Under the pieces are notes generated by a model. It did no database searches. It was not told the origin of the DNA and saw nothing but the letters and a program-made list of their open reading frames with translations. A DNA stretch of 60,000 bases, taken from contig WPIO01000021.1 of assembly GCA_009760855.2 (NCBI GenBank), forward strand, positions 4,502,501-4,562,500, read 5' to 3'. This document shows positions 13,025 through 26,401 of this stretch, piece by piece. Positions within the stretch are counted from its first letter, which is position 1; each line of letters opens with the position of its first letter. The position numbers were made by a program, and so were the translations under genes. Source of the DNA: Cristatella mucedo (lineage: Eukaryota; Bryozoa; Phylactolaemata; Cristatellidae).

Positions 13025-16000
13025 AGTGGGGAAAGCGGCCTGATGGCCAGACTTTGTCGGGGGGGAGGTGGCCCAAAATGGCCAGCGGCACTGCCCGTTC
13101 GAAGCACTAGAACGGTTTGGGAAAGTACGAGCACTCTCGGATAAGATCGACAAGAGTGGGGAGGAAAAAATATTTCACTGTATGGATATATCACATTACG
13201 AGATATTTTTTGAACCCCTCGCCCGGTTCCCTACAGCCACCGCCTGCGGATGGGGCGTCGGAGCCACCGACTCGGCTGACTCATTTGCCCAAATATCTCG
13301 ATAGTCCAAATCGAAGACCGCAGCGTCGGCTTCACGCCGGTCACGCCGCTTGAGCACGTCAACACTTTTCACCCGGGTATCCGGCCCGTGCCAGCTACGC
13401 CAGCGCCACAGACGAGCAGACAGACAGCGTAGCTAGCTACTTATTGGACTGGGCGTGGCATGCACTCGTTACGGTTCTCCACATCCATAAAAACTCGGCG
13501 GTAGCCAGCTCCAGCCCCAGCTGGATCTGACTCTTCGACTGGGAAGGGGAAAGAATAAAATTGTGGCTGCTCCTAATCGCCCCACCATCGAACCGGTTCT
13601 GTTGTTCGCCCTCGGGCAGTCTTTGTCCTCTTAGCCTCCTAGCCAAAAAACCGAGTTCGGCTGGGTGAATTATAGAACCATTAAAGAGCCCGAGTCACTG
13701 CTGACCGACCAACCTGCCACCGACCATCCCAGCCCTGTCCACCACCCTTGTCGCGACGAGTTGTTACAAACTGTGGTGGCTGCAGCGGCTTCTGCGTTAA
13801 AATCCTCGGGTCCCAAACGCGGCTCTTGCTCGCAGCGGTCAGGCGACTGCTTACTGTCAGGCGGCGCCTCGAAGCGCGACCTGAGAGTCGCACGATGCAC
13901 GACGCTCAGTCAAGCAGCAAGTTCGCGTCAGGCGTGCCTCGAGCGGTCTATTCAGCAGGCCGGACGGAGGCCTACTGATGTCGAGCTCCAGCCCTGGGCG
14001 TTTGAAAGCTCATTTGAAAGCCCAAAACGAAACTGACCGACTGTCGTACAACTTGGACTTGCTATGCTGCCTAGCAGTAGATTAAGAAATTACCGGTACC
14101 TAATCAGTACGACAAAGCAACGAACGCGAACACTATTTAGTCAGTCCTAATCTGGCCGATGCAGCATGTTAACGTTTATTGCAATTGTAATTTCTTCCAT
14201 AAGTTATAAGCTTTTGAGCTTAGCTACTGACTTTGAATGGAGACAGCTAATGAAATGGCCAAAACAAGCCGCTTGTTAGCAGTGTGATACTTATTAATGC
14301 AACGCGACTTATGACTGCCGATCATAGGTGTATTCGGTAAGAGCCTGACCGCGAAGGGCTCTCGTTGACGACAGTCTGCAGGTCAGCAAGTACTTGTCTG
14401 CTGAGTCGATAGTTTGTCTGAAGTCACCTGCCGAACCAGCGAGCAACGAGGTAGGAACTGCGCCTATGAGGCACTTCCTCAACAAGCAAGTGCATTCCAC
14501 TTCACAGATCATTCACTTGACAAGTGCTTATATAGTTGTACTTGGAAGATTGAGCTAATCCAAGCAGGAACAAGAGGTTTAACCCCAGGATCCTCATACC
14601 GCACGGATGGCTACGGTCCAAGGTTCCTGAAGTTAATACAGAGCTGCTAATGCACGTTGTTTACGCCACTTCACTGTTGATGATGCTGCTGGCAGAATTT
14701 CGAGCGCTCAGTCTTTACCGTTAGGCATGTTATGAGCTTCAAATTCGAACGCGTTAGCTCACAATGTGCTAGTGAGGGCTACGTGGACATAATGTAAAGT
14801 AATTAGAAAGATTTAGTTCTCTTATGGAGCTATACAGCTGCCTTATCATCGTCATTATTATTCTAATGGTACTGTGTCTGGAAAACGATGACATCGACGA
14901 CTGTGTCTGTTTGTGTTAGAGGCCCGGTCATTTTCAACCCCCTCCGCAGTGATCGAAGTATCGTTTGCAAAAACTAATCTAAAAGTCGGTAAAAGCTTCG
15001 GCAAGAGTTGACAAAGGATCGAATCGCGCCTGACTTGATTATTGGTGGTCCGGCGGGAAGTCGTTCGGAAAAGACGACCTCGATGCTGCCCTCTAGCCGG
15101 CATCGCCAGTTTCGGAGTTCGACTGACGAAGTCAAAAGCTGTGTCGCGATAGTGAGGAGAAGGCTAGCGCTCTCGAGCCGAAAGCTGAGCCGAAAGCAGG
15201 CTGCAGGCGTATGCAGCTCTGACTTCCCGAGCTTCGAGCCGGCGTTGTTGCGGGTAGAACGCGACCGGACCGGAGGCAGCGGCCCTTTGAGAGCACGGCT
15301 GGTCTCGAGGAGCCGTGGCGAGGCGAGGACCAGTCACAGAAGATGCGTCGGCCGTTCTTCGGTCGTTCGAGTCTGTCGATCGCCCTCTCGCAGGATGAAA
15401 TTATGCACTCGGCCGTCGTGGGAGCAAATATCAATATGCCGTCAAGCCCGTTTGAAGTGCACAGAGAGGCCAGGTGGTAGGCAAATGACTGCCTATTACA
15501 TGCAAATGGTGGCATAAGTAGATAGAGTGACGGGAGTAGCTATTGCAGTCCGGCGACTTAGGAGTCGACAACTAAGACACGCCTACACAGGAGGACGGCC
15601 TTGCCACTCGATAGCCCGCCGGGGCAAGCTGATCAGTACCGACAAGAGCTGTTTTTCGTGAACAGAAATAGAATGGGAAAACGAAACGAACCGTGCACAG
15701 CCCGGCAGAGATTCATAAGCACTCGAGCTAGTGCATACCCGCATGCTTCCTCCCATGCCCTCACGCACATGCGAACGCGAACACACACACTTAAGCGAGC
15801 GCTCCCATACATGAAATGATATTCTTGTTTTGCGAAGGATTGTTCAGACTATAATTAGGTGTGTCAGCTCGTGCTGGCTCCACGTCAGGCGCAGCAAATA
15901 TGGCCTGATAGTCCCGCCTGTCAGAGGCCTGCTTCGGATTTAAGCACGGTTCGTTTCATTTGGAGTGCATTTTCTATAGCTACGTCGCTTCCATTAAGGA

Positions 16001-16311
16001 GCCTGCCTTGCTCTCGATCACTGCACTCTCGTCTCGCTAGCTTTTCTGCTTCCCACGCGTCATATCGCCCGCTCGAAGCTCAAATATTCGTGCGAAGGAA
16101 TGGGGTTACGCTATTAGCTAGTCAACAACTGCTGTTACTAGGGAAAAAACACAAGAGCATTCGAAGCGATCCAATCTTGATAGAGGGCCGGTACTGATAT
16201 AAGCAAACTCTTCCTTCCTCCAGAGGGGTAGGCTTAAATCAGAACAAATTAATGGTATTTCATTAATGCAGGTCGCCTCTGGCCACAAGTTCAGGCTGTT
16301 CGACAAGTTAC
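13025..16311. other. Unassigned stretch
   Basis: No supported gene. The longest plus-strand frames (about 123 codons at 13665 and 169 codons at 15008) are Ser/Arg-rich and overlap minus-strand frames, with no domain. Confidence 0.4.
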
Positions 16312-16730
16312 AAGTAATAATAACAACATCACATTTGATAAAGCACCCTCATAGAACTCAGTCTCTTTCTAGACGCTTTACATTTGCTGCAAAGGAAACA
16401 CGATCGAATGATTAGTGGTGGCATGCTCGATAAATAACAAGAATGGCATGATTAGGGTTACATTCACAGGGTCAGCATGCAAGTGTGGTTAGTAACAGCA
16501 TGCAACAGTGTCAGCACGCATAAGCCCATGAAGGAAGAATCACAGGACCCACTAAATGCTGTCATAAGTAGGTGCGTTTTTATTATTTTTTTAATGTGGT
16601 CAAATCAGGAGATGTCGTGACAGAAGCTGGGGTGCGTTCCAGGCTTTGGGAGCATACGAACGAAAGTCACGGTCTCCAAAGGATTTTATGTTTGTACGAG
16701 TTACAAGTTCGACAGTTAAGGCCGGCTGCG
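16312..16730 (-). mobile_element. CR1/L2-like LINE, 3' end with RT C-terminus
   Basis: The minus strand encodes VTRTNIKSFGDRDFRSYAPK and AWNAP near 16640-16720, matching the C-terminus of the copy at 58.8-59.0 kb. A 3' UTR follows with the same CACTGTTGCATGCTG-like region and the terminal signature, ending in an ATT-rich tail at 16312. Confidence 0.9.
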
Positions 16731-17250
16731 ATAGGCGTGCAATGAGGTGGCCAATCGCCGAGGACAAATAGAGGGATAGCCGAAGCCCCGGTATTGCATT
16801 CACCGCAGCCAAGCGATGGGGGGGGGGTCGGGGGGGGCATAGCGAAAAAGCAGCTAATCTTGCATCAGCGAGTTCGGTCACCCAGGCGACGATCTAGAAC
16901 GCTGGACTATGCTGGCTGGCGGACTCGATGTCTTGACAGCTGAAGCCCAGCAGTCTCGATTGAAGAGCTTAGCCGTCGGATTCTTCGACCAAAACATTAT
17001 ATGACCAAAGGCCAGTGGGCCCAAAATCTCCACGACTTCGCAAACATGTGCACACAGGAATGTCCACGGCTTTGGCGATTTGACCAAAATGTCCTGGAAA
17101 CCCTCCTGCACAGCTCAGCCCCTCGGCGACATCTGAAGCATGCAGACGCTGCCGGAGGCATCTCGATCCCAATCGCTCTTCGCTGGACGCTGATCTGGGT
17201 TAATGCCACCGGGTCGGGCAGCTCTAGGTCGTTCGCGGCACTTGCCCGCT

Positions 17251-17280
17251 CGTGCCTAGGCTGCCGGCAGCCAAGGCACG
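17251..17280. repeat. 30-bp palindrome, one mismatch
   Basis: CGTGCCTAGGCTGCC is followed directly by GGCAGCCAAGGCACG, with one mismatched pair and no loop. Confidence 0.9.
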
Positions 17281-18550
17281 CGGGCCGCCTCTGATTCGCC
17301 CGAAGCCCGTCGCTCGGGTCATAGGGATCCTCCTTTGCCGGGCACTGCTCACCCTGAACGTTATTCAAAGCTAGCTGAGGCACCCAGCTAGTGCCACTCC
17401 TACTTCTGCCGATCGTTTCTCTGGAGCTTCAGCAAGCGGCAATTGCATTTGCCAAATATACGAGTAGTTGTCCGTACGAGTGGCCGATCCGGCCCAACAC
17501 ATTGAGTAGCAGTTTGGGTGAAAGTCACCGATGTTCAATCGTTGGGTGCCCCGCCCCCACCCCTGCAGCTGTCTTTCGGTCAAATGCCCAGGTCGCATTG
17601 CAGGAGAAAGGCCACAGTTTCCCACCTGCCGAGTGCGAGCCGTCAGAGCCGAAGGGACGAGGAAGAGAACCACCGGCACGGGCGTGTCGGTATGTCGGGC
17701 TCTGTCTTTCCCACCCGCCTGCAGCAGCTGGCGTCTGCCCCTCGGGGGGGGGGGCAGCTCCGCCTCTCGCAGGCTCTCGCCGGCTCTCGAGGCCTTGAGC
17801 TCGATTCTTCTTCGCTTCACATCACTTTGCTCAGAGTCCGACCTTGACTTCGACGAAAGCACGTTCGGCCGATTGCTGCGACTCCAGCTGGAAAGCACGG
17901 ACCTCAGCGGTCGTCATTCGGGCTTGTCGGCCGAGCGAAAATAGAACTGCATGTACCGCGGCACAACGACTAAATAAAAGGCCCACTACAGCTATCCAAG
18001 GATTGCAGAGCAATCATTTAGCGATCAGCAAGCAGGCTCGCTGTACAGTAGGCTGCTGTTAGGCGGCCTATGCCACTCTTAAGCTAATGAGCAAACGTTT
18101 CAGGATAGGTCTGCTTCCGAGTGAACAACGCTCTCGGCACAGGCACAACCCATCCGAGGCTCACTAAACCGGCGCCTAATTCTGAAACCCTAATCCTTCC
18201 CCAACCGCCTCAGATCGGCAAAAGGCTGCACTGCAAACTCCTCCTAGAATGTAGTGTCTCGCCCGGTGCCCTGGCAGTCGTGGGGGAGGAGCAGAGGCAA
18301 AAGACACCAACCTCGGAATGGAGGGGTAGGCCACTTTTCAAACTCCACTTCTCCCCCCCCCCCGTCGCCGGGGCCGACATTACGAGATGCACTCTTTCTC
18401 GTCGTATCGACAGAGCTTGCACTAAATCTCTGAGCTATTGCCGAGAATGCAGGCCTTGTACCACTGGACATACGGAGGGTGCTGACCAATGGTGCTGTTT
18501 GATCACTCCTGGACTCACACTTTAAGGCGGTTCCTACAGCGAGCAAGAGA

Positions 18551-18573
18551 GCAGCAGCAGCAGCAGCAGCAGC
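18551..18573. repeat. (CAG)n tract
   Basis: About eight CAG units in otherwise unassigned sequence. Confidence 0.95.
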
Positions 18574-19423
18574 ACCGCATTGCGTGTCGACTTTGTGACC
18601 TTTCATGTTCCAGACTGATGTTAGTGAGCATGGACTTCTAGAAGTTTTTCCAAATGGAGTTTCTGGCAAGCGAATGGACACGTTGGAACACTTTCCGTGA
18701 GCAGGTCTTATTGGCTAGCTACTGGCAAACTTTGTGAGCCATTCACGCTAGTTTTACTTAGCCGGATGGTGCTCTTGCACAAGATCAGAAAAGCAGAAAA
18801 GACAGACCGGGTCGTGAACATCGCGAGCACCTTACCCCTGGACTAAGCCCCAAATGATGTTGTCAAGTTGGACTTGGAATCCAAAAGTTGTAATTACCTA
18901 TCTACTGCATTGAATGAGCTTTGACGGGTCTCGGCTGACCAGTGCATACAGAACAAACAAGATTCTTATTCTGATTAACAGTGCGTCCACGACTTGGCTC
19001 TGTTAAGCTTAGCCGAATTGCTGCACCAGTTTCAGCCCTCCGGTGCGTCCAGGAAAGCCTACATTGTAGAATGGGCAATTATGTCGGTTGCTTCCCATTC
19101 CACTGGCCCTCTCCCCAGACCATGTCGGATCACTCCTTGGCCAGAAATTAATACGATAGACGGATCAGACGGCAGCGTTCCGTTGTGGTGAGGCAAGTCA
19201 AGAACGTACGTCAAAAATTAAACTACGCACATAATCTGCGTGCAAGCCACCTGCTGATCTCGTAAGTCCTGCTGGCAAGGCCAACCGCCTGCGATGTGAA
19301 GCCAAAGATGCTGATAGAGAACTGTGGATGAGACGTAGGATCGTTGTATACAACAGTCAGAGGATGAGTCGACAGTGGCAGCCGCACTGAAGCTGGCGGT
19401 GAAGTTGCCAGAAGGAATTAAAT

Positions 19424-19500
19424 AAATAAATATAAATATAATTCCTTTCTATAGCACCCTAAGAGAACTTAATCTCTATTCAGGCCCTTCACATAACGAG
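19424..19500 (-). mobile_element. CR1/L2-like LINE, 3' terminal fragment
   Basis: The minus strand carries GAGATTAAGTTCTCTTAGGG and TGCTATAG followed by a T/A-rich tail. This is the shared terminal signature with some divergence. Confidence 0.75.
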
Positions 19501-22500
19501 ATACGTATCAACGAAACGCCACAGAAATTTCGGCACCATCGGGCGGTGAAACGATGACGATGTGACACAGATGGCACACTCCAGCTCCACTTCAAGGAGC
19601 CAGGATTTTTGGGGCAGCAAGACTAGAAATAAAAATGTATAGCAAACGATGAGAATAAATGAAATCAGTGGACCAACGCGAACCCATGCCCACGTCCCTA
19701 CCAGACAGCTCCCGCCCCAGTACGATATAGGGGATGGCCAAGATTGCCGAACGGGGGGGGGGGGTGGGGGATTTACCCCAGCCCATTCCATGGCTCCACC
19801 ACTGCATGCAGTCATGAGCCAGAAATTGATCGACAACAATTCATCCTGTAGGCGACTCAGTACGAGTAATGATCACCTGCAGCATTCGCTAGCCTCAAAT
19901 GTGCGAAGCGAAATGCCTTAGCAAAAGATTACAAAGGCTGCTGTGTTCAGAAAAAGGGAGCAGGCTGATTACAACTTTCGGAGGGCAACTCTCCTCTAGT
20001 ATCGCTGGACGTGCGATCTCGAAAGGCAGCTGCACGGTTGGCAGAGCCTTGGCACTACAGTTCTGTCGATATCTCGGGAGATGCAAGTTACTGCATGCAT
20101 TAGCTTCCGAAACCATACAACCTAAGCCTCATACTTTAAGTGGGGTGATAGAAACTAGTGCGACCAACAAAGTAAAGCGAGGCTATGACGTCGAGTTCCT
20201 TCCGTGCTGCCGCCGCCTTCGCCGGCTCGATCTCATCCCCCCAGCAGCGAGAATCCCAGCCTTTTGTGAGAAGAGTTCGATTTACTACCGCCGCCCGGAA
20301 ACTGCCCTTCTCGTTTCATTTCCTGGCCCCAGGCTACAATTTGCAGCAACTATAATTTTCTAGCGCAGCACGAAGCAGCAGAAGGTGAGCAGAGGCGATC
20401 AGAGCGATTCACTCTCTCCTCTCGCCTCCGTCACCTCCGGAGCAGGCGGCTGCTGCACACTGGCTGCTGCCGGAGCAGCTCTGTCTCTCACCCGGGTGAG
20501 GCCGCCTAGTCCTCCTTCGTCCGACTACGGTGGGACTACGCTCCTGCCGGCAATGCCACTCTGCCCCGTTCGCACTGTCAAACGCGACCCTCTGCGGGAG
20601 AGCACCTCCTCGCTGCACGGCACCTTGTACCTTAACCGTTTGGGTCAGGTGCCAAGAGCGACAGCCTGGTGAGCGATGAGGTAAACAATTGCCGCCTTAG
20701 CTGTCGTCGGATTACAAACTCGGCGTCGCGAGATGAGCCCAAACAAACGATTTCGGTTAGCGTCAAACGGTGGCTTGGCTGTAGAGCTCCAGCTGGAGCG
20801 AGGCACAGCACTCGTGCCTACTCGCGCCTACGTGCCTACAGGAGGCGCTGTAGATTTCGAAGCGTCGAAACCGCCCAGGGAAGCCCGGTCGAGAGGTATT
20901 TGAAAGAGATATTTGAAGTCGCGGAGAAACCGCAGTGAAAACAAAGGAGCTGAACATTTGCGGATTGCGGTGGTCGCGAACGAATCGCTCGCGAACCGAC
21001 TGATGCACAGCCCGAACCAGCGGTGGACTCGAGCTCTCGAACGACACGTGACACGCACGTACGCGAGTGCCCGCCCCTCCCCCGTCTTTGTTCCCGGTGT
21101 GCTCTGCACTCACCGAGTCGTACGTAATACTGGGAGGGGGGGGGGTTAAGAAGCAGCAGCACTTCCACTGCTCACAGACCCGTGCAGACTGTGTGAAGCA
21201 GAAGATGTTGCTCCACAGGTGCTAGACTGCAGAGTTCTGCTTTCGTTCCGAAACTCTTGCAAAACTTCATTCGTGTGCTGCCGACTCGGGCCGGACTCGG
21301 TTGCCTGACTCGGTTGCCTGACTGCGTCGCTCGCTGCTTTGGTCACCCGACTCCGACGCCGAGCAGTCTCCCATTGTGGGCGAAGTACGAGAAAGTACGT
21401 TAGCAACTGCCAGCGCTATCGACGGCTGTCTGGGCTAAAGGTACGATCAAGTAAACTCTCCAACATAACTGTCGCTCGGTCATTACGGCTATTGAGTCGT
21501 CGACTGAGGTTCTCGCATATGGTCACGTGGTCGGAAGAGAAGCGTATGGTCGCGTGGTCAGAAGAGAAATTACGGTCATCGCGAGGCGAGTAGAAAAATG
21601 CGCCCAGCAGGTCTGCCAGCGAAAAAAAAGAGCCAGTAAATCGCAGCGTACGCTGTTCGCGAACGGAGCTGCAGCAGCAAAAGTGCACGAACGCACATGC
21701 ACGGCTTGGCTAAACGAATGCAAGGCTCACTTCTTTCCCGAGACCGACCAAGGGAAGGGTGCTCATGGGTAAGGGTATGTTTTTTTTTACCGAGGACCCC
21801 CGGCTGAGAGGCGACGGATGGGGCAGCAGCAAACGTTCTCTCAACCCTCCCAGTCCAACGGCCAAAAATAAAGACCGCCGCCGCTGCTCGGCCGGAAATC
21901 GATAGCGGCTTCGAGAGAGCTCGAGCACCGCATCCGGTGCCGGGCAGGATGCACGTCGACGCCGTCTGTTCATTGCGAGATGCTAATTAGTTTCAACGTC
22001 CGATGGGTTGAGCATTAGCCATGCCCGGTGGGTCTTCAAGGCGGTGTGACTGACTGATGCTTGCTCAGAACGAACCCTCGAACTTATCGAACTGCAGACA
22101 CAGCTTAAGACGCGGAAGCCTGTGCGGTGCTGCACGAGTAGTAACTGGCATGGAAGTCGCTCTCGTGAGACACGGCCGAGCCGATCCTCTGGGGCCTGAG
22201 TTACTCACCGCATGCCGTACTGAGCATGCTGTACTGAACACGCAGACCTGTCGCCGCCCGCTTCGCTAGCGTCGTGCCAACGCTGTGCCGGCTGATGAAT
22301 AGCTCGCTCGCTGCATAGAACGTGGAGTGCAGTCGGCTCGGCGTCTGCTCTCAATGTGCTCTTGATGCCGACGAGATTAAAGTCGACTAGTCGGTCAACA
22401 AAATGTGTCATCGGAGCGGAGCTAAGCTACCGTTTCGCACGAGCAGGATTGCCAGCAAACAAGTGGAGGAGGAGCAGGAGGCGAGAGCAAAATTCCTCGA

Positions 22501-23139
22501 AATGCTCGCCGTCAGATGGCGCTGGGCCGAAGCCGGAAGCCCGCGATCGCCTCGGAAGGACGCTCATCGAGCGAGCGATCATCGTCGCGCGAGTTCTGCA
22601 GCTTGGCTTGGCGTAAGTCGCATGGCGCACGGTCGAATCTCGCCAGAGCGAGAGGGAATTTGGCGGTAGCTGCGATCGCACAAAGCACTCCACTATTCCA
22701 TAAACGGGTTGGCCAAACGGCCTGCTGGACTCGCTGGTAGCTGAGCATCTGAGAACTGGCATCTCCTGGGGACGAGACAGGAGGGGGAAAGTAAAAACCG
22801 GTGGGCCGGTGGCGTGCTTCATCCAAAGCAGGAGCTCCTCTTCGAGTCCTTCAGCTTACACGACTGAAGTGGGCAGCCGACGACGACAATTGACCGCCGA
22901 GCAATGTTGCTGCCCACACCAAAAAACCCAAGACCCAGTAGAGATGCTCACTCAATGGGACCCTTAATGCCGGTCCACACCTCTGCAGCTAAGCCGAAGG
23001 TCTGACGTCGAAACGAAACTGGCGAATCGCAGCATTTCTCACCGAGGCACCTTTCCCATCGAGAGGAGTATCGAGGCAAGATTTTATCATTCACCTTCCT
23101 TTAGGTCACAGGTCACAATCTGATGCTCTATCTATGTGC
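19501..23139. other. Unassigned stretch, partly CpG-rich
   Basis: Clustered CpG and GC around 20.2-22.7 kb give many overlapping frames; none shows a domain. It contains a 12-base G run (19753-19764), a 10-base G run (21136-21145), a 13-base tandem repeat of ACTCGGTTGCCTG near 21296-21322 and a 14-bp palindrome GCTCCAGCTGGAGC near 20785. Confidence 0.4.
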
Positions 23140-23540
23140 CTATCTACTGGCATATATCCATCTGAAATACTTCACAGTCAGGTTTTCCATCGCACCACCC
23201 ACGCTCCTCTGACTCGGACCGTTCGCTTGTGCCTCTGGAGAGCCTCAAATCTTGTGGTGACAGCGCGGTCAGTTCCTAAGCTCCCAAAGCCTCGAGCTCA
23301 CTACCAACTGACGTCACGTCTTCTCCTGACTTGATTATATCTATAAAAAAAAGCTAAATAACTCCATGAACCTCACAGTCTTTGCTCTGTCTGAGTGAAT
23401 AGTCATTTGCATGCTGGTCCGTGCTGAAACCGTGCATATTATAACTAATTGAAAAATTTGTTTTCCAGTTTTTGCAAAGTGTCTAGACAGACATTAGGTT
23501 CTCTTCAGGTGCTATATACATTTATAGTTATGACGACCCT
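23140..23540 (+). mobile_element. CR1/L2-like LINE, decayed 3' end
   Basis: The plus strand has a degraded C-terminal reverse-transcriptase region (APLTRTVRLCL, then KLPKPRAHYQLTSR in shifted frames). It corresponds to the segment before and after SYAPKAWNSLP in better copies. At 23475-23540 it has the terminal signature TTTGCAAAGTGTCTAGACAG then GGTTCTCTTCAGGTGC. Confidence 0.75.
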
Positions 23541-25167
23541 GCACCACTACAACCCGCTATAATCGAATGCTGTCAGGGCTGCCCCTGTGCTGCTTACACC
23601 ACCACTGCCCCTTCCAAGCTTTAGCCGAGCAGAAACAGCTACTTTTCAGCAGCTAATGAGGCCGGCTGCTATTGCTCAAGCCCTCTCGCGAGGGCAGTTG
23701 AATAGGCCTCCTCTTAAACGATAAGAGGCCATGCAAGAAATGGCTTATTGTGTAAATAGCCACTGTATTGTCGCTAATGTAGCAAATGCAGCCTAAAAGG
23801 CAACAGTGCATTGCTTCATTCCCCACACCTCTAGGCGGCCATTCAACCTCCGAATGAGGGTAGCAGTGACAAGTGGCTGAAATTACACGCTGTAGAAACA
23901 ATGAAAAGCGAAGCAGCAATTATGGCTACCGAACAATGCGCCGAATGCCAATCAGTGCTGCAACGCTGTCCCGGAATTGTTATCGGCTCGGGTGTAAGAA
24001 AAGCAGACCCTCGCTGCTTACGCGGACGGAGCTCGGTGGATGTGTACCCCTCACGTCGACTGCCCGGTGTTTGTTGCGTGCCCTGCTGAAGCCTGCCATC
24101 GCAACGTGAGCACATGCTACAGCATTCGCGAAAACTACGTCGTAACTAGGAAAAAAGTCTAGCAATGCGTTGGAGAGGCCATGCAGCAGCCGGAAGCCAA
24201 CCCGAGTTGAACTACTGAGACCCACCAGACCGAGGCGACAGGCCGAGTCTGGCTATTAGCTGCTGCACTTAATCGCCGACCACCTCCCTGAGCCTTTGGG
24301 GACAGGATTTTGTGCAGAGCCCTCGCGGGAAAGCCAGTAGCTAGCCATCGACTAGCTGCTAGCCGGTAGCTCTCATCGAAGGCCACCGAATCTGCCCGAT
24401 CCCTGCTTTCCTCCTCCATCATCGGCGACCTCCTCAGAAAGCTTCCATTTTGTGTTATGGCAGCCGTGGTGGCTAGCAACGTAGGTAGGACTTCCGGCTA
24501 CTGCAGCTGCTTTGGATGCTGCTGCTGCTGGAGCAGCAGCAGTCAGATGGCTATTTCGACAGCTGTACAGAGTGAGCTGTGCCGGCGGCTATCGTGGCTA
24601 ACAGGCCCGGTTCAACTTAAGCTTATGCCTGCTCAAGAAGTCACACTACTGGATTCAAGGTCTCCACTAGTCAAAGACTAGATGAAAATCGGGACGAGAT
24701 GGCAAGGCCGTGGCACGTTCGAGCTGGGCTTCTGGCAGGCGCAGGCAGCGTCTTCATGAGCACTGGGCAGCCATCGGTACACCGATAGACGATGGTCCAG
24801 TTGCAGCCCGAGTCCGAAGCAGTGTGGCAGCAGAGTGCAGAGCCAGCAGCACTCGTGGCACGAGCAGAATTGCACAGTAACTGCGACTGCTTCAGCAGTA
24901 CACGAAGGCAGATGAAAGCCGCCGGCGAGGACCGATTCCTCGGGGAAATCTAGCTAGGACCAGTGCCACACTGATCGCACCTAGTCGGGTAAGAATGACC
25001 CAGGGCTGGCCAAGCAAGCCATTTTGCCACTAGCTAAGCTGGTAAGAGATCGTAGCCTTATTGCTGAAATACTCGATTACTTTTAAAACAAGGAAAAATA
25101 GAGTTTTCACGAACTGTAATGGCGAAGGTAGCCACTCGCCAACTACAACTGCGTTGGCTGCAGGAGT
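23541..25167. other. Unassigned stretch
   Basis: No supported gene. A minus-strand frame near 24680-24950, without an early Met, has a Cys-rich stretch (CNWTIVYRCTDGCPV) that could belong to an extracellular domain, but no splice sites frame it. CTGCTGCTGCT and AGCAGCAGCAG form an inverted repeat at 24519-24542. Confidence 0.35.
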
Positions 25168-25290
25168 TGGTAACAAAAAATAATACATTTGATAGAGCGC
25201 CCTCAGAGAACACAATCTAAATCTCTTTCTAGGCACTTTACATTTGCTGCAAAAGGAAGCACGATCGAATGGTTGGTCAATGTGACACGA
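25168..25290 (-). mobile_element. CR1/L2-like LINE, 3' terminal fragment
   Basis: The minus strand reads GCAGCAAATGTAAAGTGCCT, AGAAAGAGATTTAGATTG, a small insertion, then CTCTGAGGGCGCTCTATC and an AT-rich tail, as in the other copies. Confidence 0.85.
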
Positions 25291-25681
25291 CCAGCTTCAA
25301 CAAATCGTGCTGCAAAACATCTCGCCAATCATTATTATTACCCTCTCGTGCCTATTATGTGTCTTAACTAACACTTATAAGTGGCTGGTCAGCATGCAAT
25401 CTCTCTTTAAATGTCGGGTGTCTTTTCTGTCACTCTCGATGGTTCATTCTCTGCCTGTCTGCATCTGCACACCTGTCTGCCTCCACATTCGTAATAACAA
25501 AAATACAGACCGACCAGAGGATCGTCTGCTGTAGGACTGAACGCCGAAAATGACTTTCCCATCGAACAGGCAGGATCCCGAAACCTCCGAGTTGTGCGTC
25601 CAGCCGACTGGGCTATAGAGGCTTCTCTTCCTATGCTTTCAGCACAGGTCTACGAAGCCTCGACTTTGAACTGCCACTTAC

Positions 25682-25852
25682 ATGTCCAAGTCGAATCCCA
25701 GTGTACTGCATGAATGAATGCCAACGTTTATAACTGCACACTTTGATGCCAAGTGCAACCAACAGGTCCTGCCTACGATCGCCTACCGATAGCAAAACCG
25801 AGGTCTCAGACCTCTGCTTATCTTCAAACTGTGTAAGTTCCTTCAAGCAGTC
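25682..25852 (-). CDS. Candidate internal exon, unknown protein
   Basis: The minus strand has 57 open codons between an acceptor (ccatctgacag) and a perfect donor (GGACAT|GTAAGT), phase 0 at both ends. The product begins DCLKELTQFEDKQRSETSVL, continues SVGDRRQDLLVALGIKV and ends HSFMQYTGIRLGH. It has the mixed charged and hydrophobic pattern of a folded protein. I recognise no family, and I could not identify flanking exons. The acceptor's pyrimidine tract is modest. Chance occurrence of such a frame with both sites is possible in 60 kb. Confidence 0.33.
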
Positions 25853-26091
25853 CTGTCAGATGGCGATGCCTGGTTCGAAAGCAGAAAATATGCCATGCTC
25901 GGCTCCGACGTATTGCTTGCTCATAATCGTGCTTTTGTGTTGCAAGTACGAAATCCGTCAGTTCCCATCTGCATCGATTCCTTCAGGTGCCTGCCACTCA
26001 GGTCCTTGCATCCAGCTAGCTGGCTCATCGATTGACTAGCGCCTCCCCCCCCACCGCTCCCCATGTCGTACGACAGTGCAATCCGAGACCA

Positions 26092-26222
26092 AACACACAC
26101 ACGTACGTACGCGTGTGTATGTAACGTACGTACACGCACATAAACAACACACACACACACACACACACACACGCATAGGCACACACACACACACACACAC
26201 ACACACACCACACACACACGCA
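26092..26222. repeat. (CA)n microsatellite with ACGT interruptions
   Basis: CA repeats interrupted by ACGTACGTACGCGTGTGTATG and GCATAGG. Cys/Val and Thr/His open frames across it are artefacts. Confidence 0.98.
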
Positions 26223-26401
26223 TGGGCACATGCACGATGCGGTTCTGCTACGAACAGAAAAGCATCGACTGAGACACCAAGTGTTCGCGATTACAACGAT
26301 ATCTTAGTGAGGAGGAGGAGGAGCAAGAGCGCAAAAGCTTTACCTAAGACAATGCTCTCCATCGCTTCCCTGCATGCAATTCTCTAAGCTCGGCAGATGT
26401 G

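Larger units (their letters stand above)
16731..19423. other. Unassigned stretch with G/C runs
   Basis: Holds G runs at 16818-16827 and 17744-17754, a C run at 18353-18363, a near-perfect 30-bp palindrome at 17251-17280 and a short (CAG)n at 18551-18573. No gene is supported. Two overlapping frames at 19149-19393 look mildly protein-like. Confidence 0.4.
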
